This document shows positions 62,311 through 64,000 of a stretch of DNA of 64,000 bases, one piece after another (position 1 is the stretch's first letter; every line of letters begins with the position of its first letter). Source of the stretch: Kuschelorhynchus macadamiae (taxonomy: Eukaryota > Arthropoda > Insecta > Coleoptera > Curculionidae); the NCBI GenBank assembly GCA_030620095.1, contig JAUTXW010000873.1, forward strand, positions 179,501 through 243,500. Direction: 5' to 3'. The notes under the pieces are model-generated. The model did no database searches, was not told where the DNA came from, and saw nothing but the letters and a program-made list of their open reading frames with translations. The translations under genes and the position numbers were made by a program.

Positions 62311-64000
62311 GTAAGTGTTTTCTATTTTGTATCTTATTTTTCAAATGTCCTTGCTAAAATTAAATGCAAATAAAGAATAAACTATGCAGGATCCTAATAA
62401 TCTTACAAAATTTACGAAACTTTTCAACACTATTTTTTGTATTGTATACAGGGTTTTTCAAAAAATCGGGTCACTGATTGATCACGATTCTTCTCAAACT
62501 GCTTGACGTAAAAAGATGCATTTTGGCACACAGGTTGGTAGTAAAATGTAGAGGTTGGATAAGAAGGAATTTTTATTTAAAAAAAACGCTTAAGCTCGTG
62601 TATTTTATTTGGTTATTTAACATATTTTAAGTTTTCTTAAAAATTTATACAGGGTGTTTCAAAAAATCGGGCCAGTGATTAATCACGATTCTGATCAAAC
62701 CGCTTAACGTAAAAAGCTGAATTTTAGCATACAGGTTGATTGTAGGGTGTGGAGGTCCGATAAGAAAAGTTTTTTTCGAAAATCAAATTTCAAGGGGATG
62801 AAACCGCCCCTTAAATAATCCAATATTTTTTAATTAAAAAAACGGTTAAAAAATCGGAAATAATTTATAAACAAAAATCTCTCAAGTCCCTGTTGACAAA
62901 AATTGAACGAAAAAGCAACCACCTGGTTCCTAAAATTTATAAAAAAAATAAGGTGATCTAAGTACTAATTTATATCCCTTTCGTTAGCGTCATACGCGAA
63001 CGAAATCGCGGGTACTCGTTAGCATGTGTTTAACTCACGAAAATAATTTAAGGAAAAAATGTCTCAAGCAGAAATTTAGACGTTTCGCATAATTATTTAA
63101 GTAATAGCAGCAAAATGGCATTAACAAAAATATACTATGCTAATATTTAAAAATCTACAGGTATAGCGCGCGCTAAAATTTATAATTAAACAACTAAATA
63201 TAACTTTCACGTTGTAGTATGTAAAAAATAACAGTTGTGTAAATTGGATGTATTCAATATTTATGGATAGTACCTATTTAGTAGTTAAATGTAAGTTTAT
63301 TTTCACGTTTTTTCTAAATGTTCATAATCTTTTTGATGCAAAATTGCATATGTATTAACCTTTTGTTTTGATTATGAATTATTTGTAAATTACATGTTTT
63401 TTTTTTAAATAAAGCCATTATGTTTCAACTTTGCTTAATAATCTATACTCTAGTCATTGCAAAAAAAATAAAACCTTTTATGAACAACATTTTTCTTGTC
63501 CATATTTCTTCTATGTGCGTTAATTACATATATTAGCCTTTTTTGTTCAAAATTTACTCTTTTTTGTTACAATAAAATGCAGCCTTAGTTTATTATAATT
63601 TTATACTTATGTTTAGGGATGTTGGTTCAAATTTTAACCAAGTTTTTTTGCTGAGTGCATTTCAAAAAGTTCACATCGTATTTGAAAAAATATGATGTAT
63701 TTTTAAAGTATCAAAAAAATATTGTTGTAAAAAGTTTTAGCATGACAAATATTTGAATAACTTTATAATATTTCCATTTTTTATACAAGGTGCTCCAGTA
63801 GTGTGTTCTCGGTTTTGGTGATAACGGTTAGAGATAGAGAAAAACTTTCAATATAAATATTAGTATATAGGATGACTTACATACCTACTTAAATAGCTTT
63901 TTTCATATATGAAACACCCTATATTTTATTACATATTTGAATTGTATCGAAAACTCTACGTCTATTTCATATATTGTCCAGAGGCCTAAGTTTAATTGTT
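62311..64000. other. Non-coding tail with mariner-like terminal repeats
   Basis: 62448-62600 and 62649-62800 are direct repeats about 201 bp apart (ACAGGGTKTTTCAAAAAATC, AATCACGATTC / GATCACGATTC, GTAAAAAG, ACAGGTTG), resembling mariner-type ends. 63786-63926 is bounded by ACAAGGTGCTCC and GAAACACCCTAT and could be a 140-bp miniature element. The rest shows nothing. Confidence 0.5.

Overview
This window looks like a repeat-dense, AT-rich stretch of an animal nuclear genome, most likely an insect. There are no operons or bacterial-type ribosome sites. Plausible introns have GT/AG borders, and (AT)n microsatellites reach about 260 bp. Most of the sequence is transposable elements (TEs) nested inside one another: eight hAT-related pieces, two large non-LTR retrotransposon families plus fragments, a Penelope-like retroelement, a Tc1-like element, a mariner-type element and two elements with long inverted repeats. 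All names are read from motifs; no database search was possible.

Host-like sequence is sparse. At 22-1032 there is an intact 336-codon ORF that I do not recognise; it ends in 93-bp (31-codon) tandem repeats carrying an H-G-I-P-G-G-E-T motif. A broken paralogue lies 58 kb away at 59105-59912 with the same repeat and the same 93-bp spacing, so this is a small unrecognised gene family. At 49750-49996 there is a last exon with the C-terminal half of a FYVE zinc finger, very like MTMR3/4 myotubularin-related phosphatases. At 62085-62310 there is a frameshifted THAP-domain exon behind a GC-rich segment.

Layout. 1-8.2 kb: orphan ORF, then mostly non-coding DNA. 8.4-13.2 kb: two hAT elements 61 bp apart, each with TIRs and a perfect 8-bp target-site duplication (TSD). 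13.2-18.5 kb: low-information DNA with LINE fragments, a short repeat family and the longest (AT)n. 18.7-30.9 kb: an inverted duplication of a Tc1-like element carrying a LINE, next to a hAT element. The right copy of that hAT is split by a head-to-head dimer of a Penelope-like element (23276-28022), which has hammerhead ribozyme-like motifs at both outer ends and a 12-bp TSD. 32.1-43.2 kb: three nested inverted-repeat elements, including a mariner-type transposon whose D-D spacing reads as 41, with a full-length LINE (37.6-42.5 kb) inserted beside them. 43.2-45.8 kb: a BED-finger hAT. 46-52.9 kb: short tandem duplications, tRNA-like relics and the FYVE exon. 52.9-61.4 kb: four more hAT pieces and the paralogue of the orphan gene. 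61.4-64 kb: the THAP exon and mariner-like terminal repeats.

Nearly all transposases and reverse transcriptases are broken by stops or frameshifts. The closest to intact is the right Penelope copy, with a single TGA immediately before its catalytic YVDD. The TEs do not form a pathway; their order of insertion can be read from which element interrupts which.
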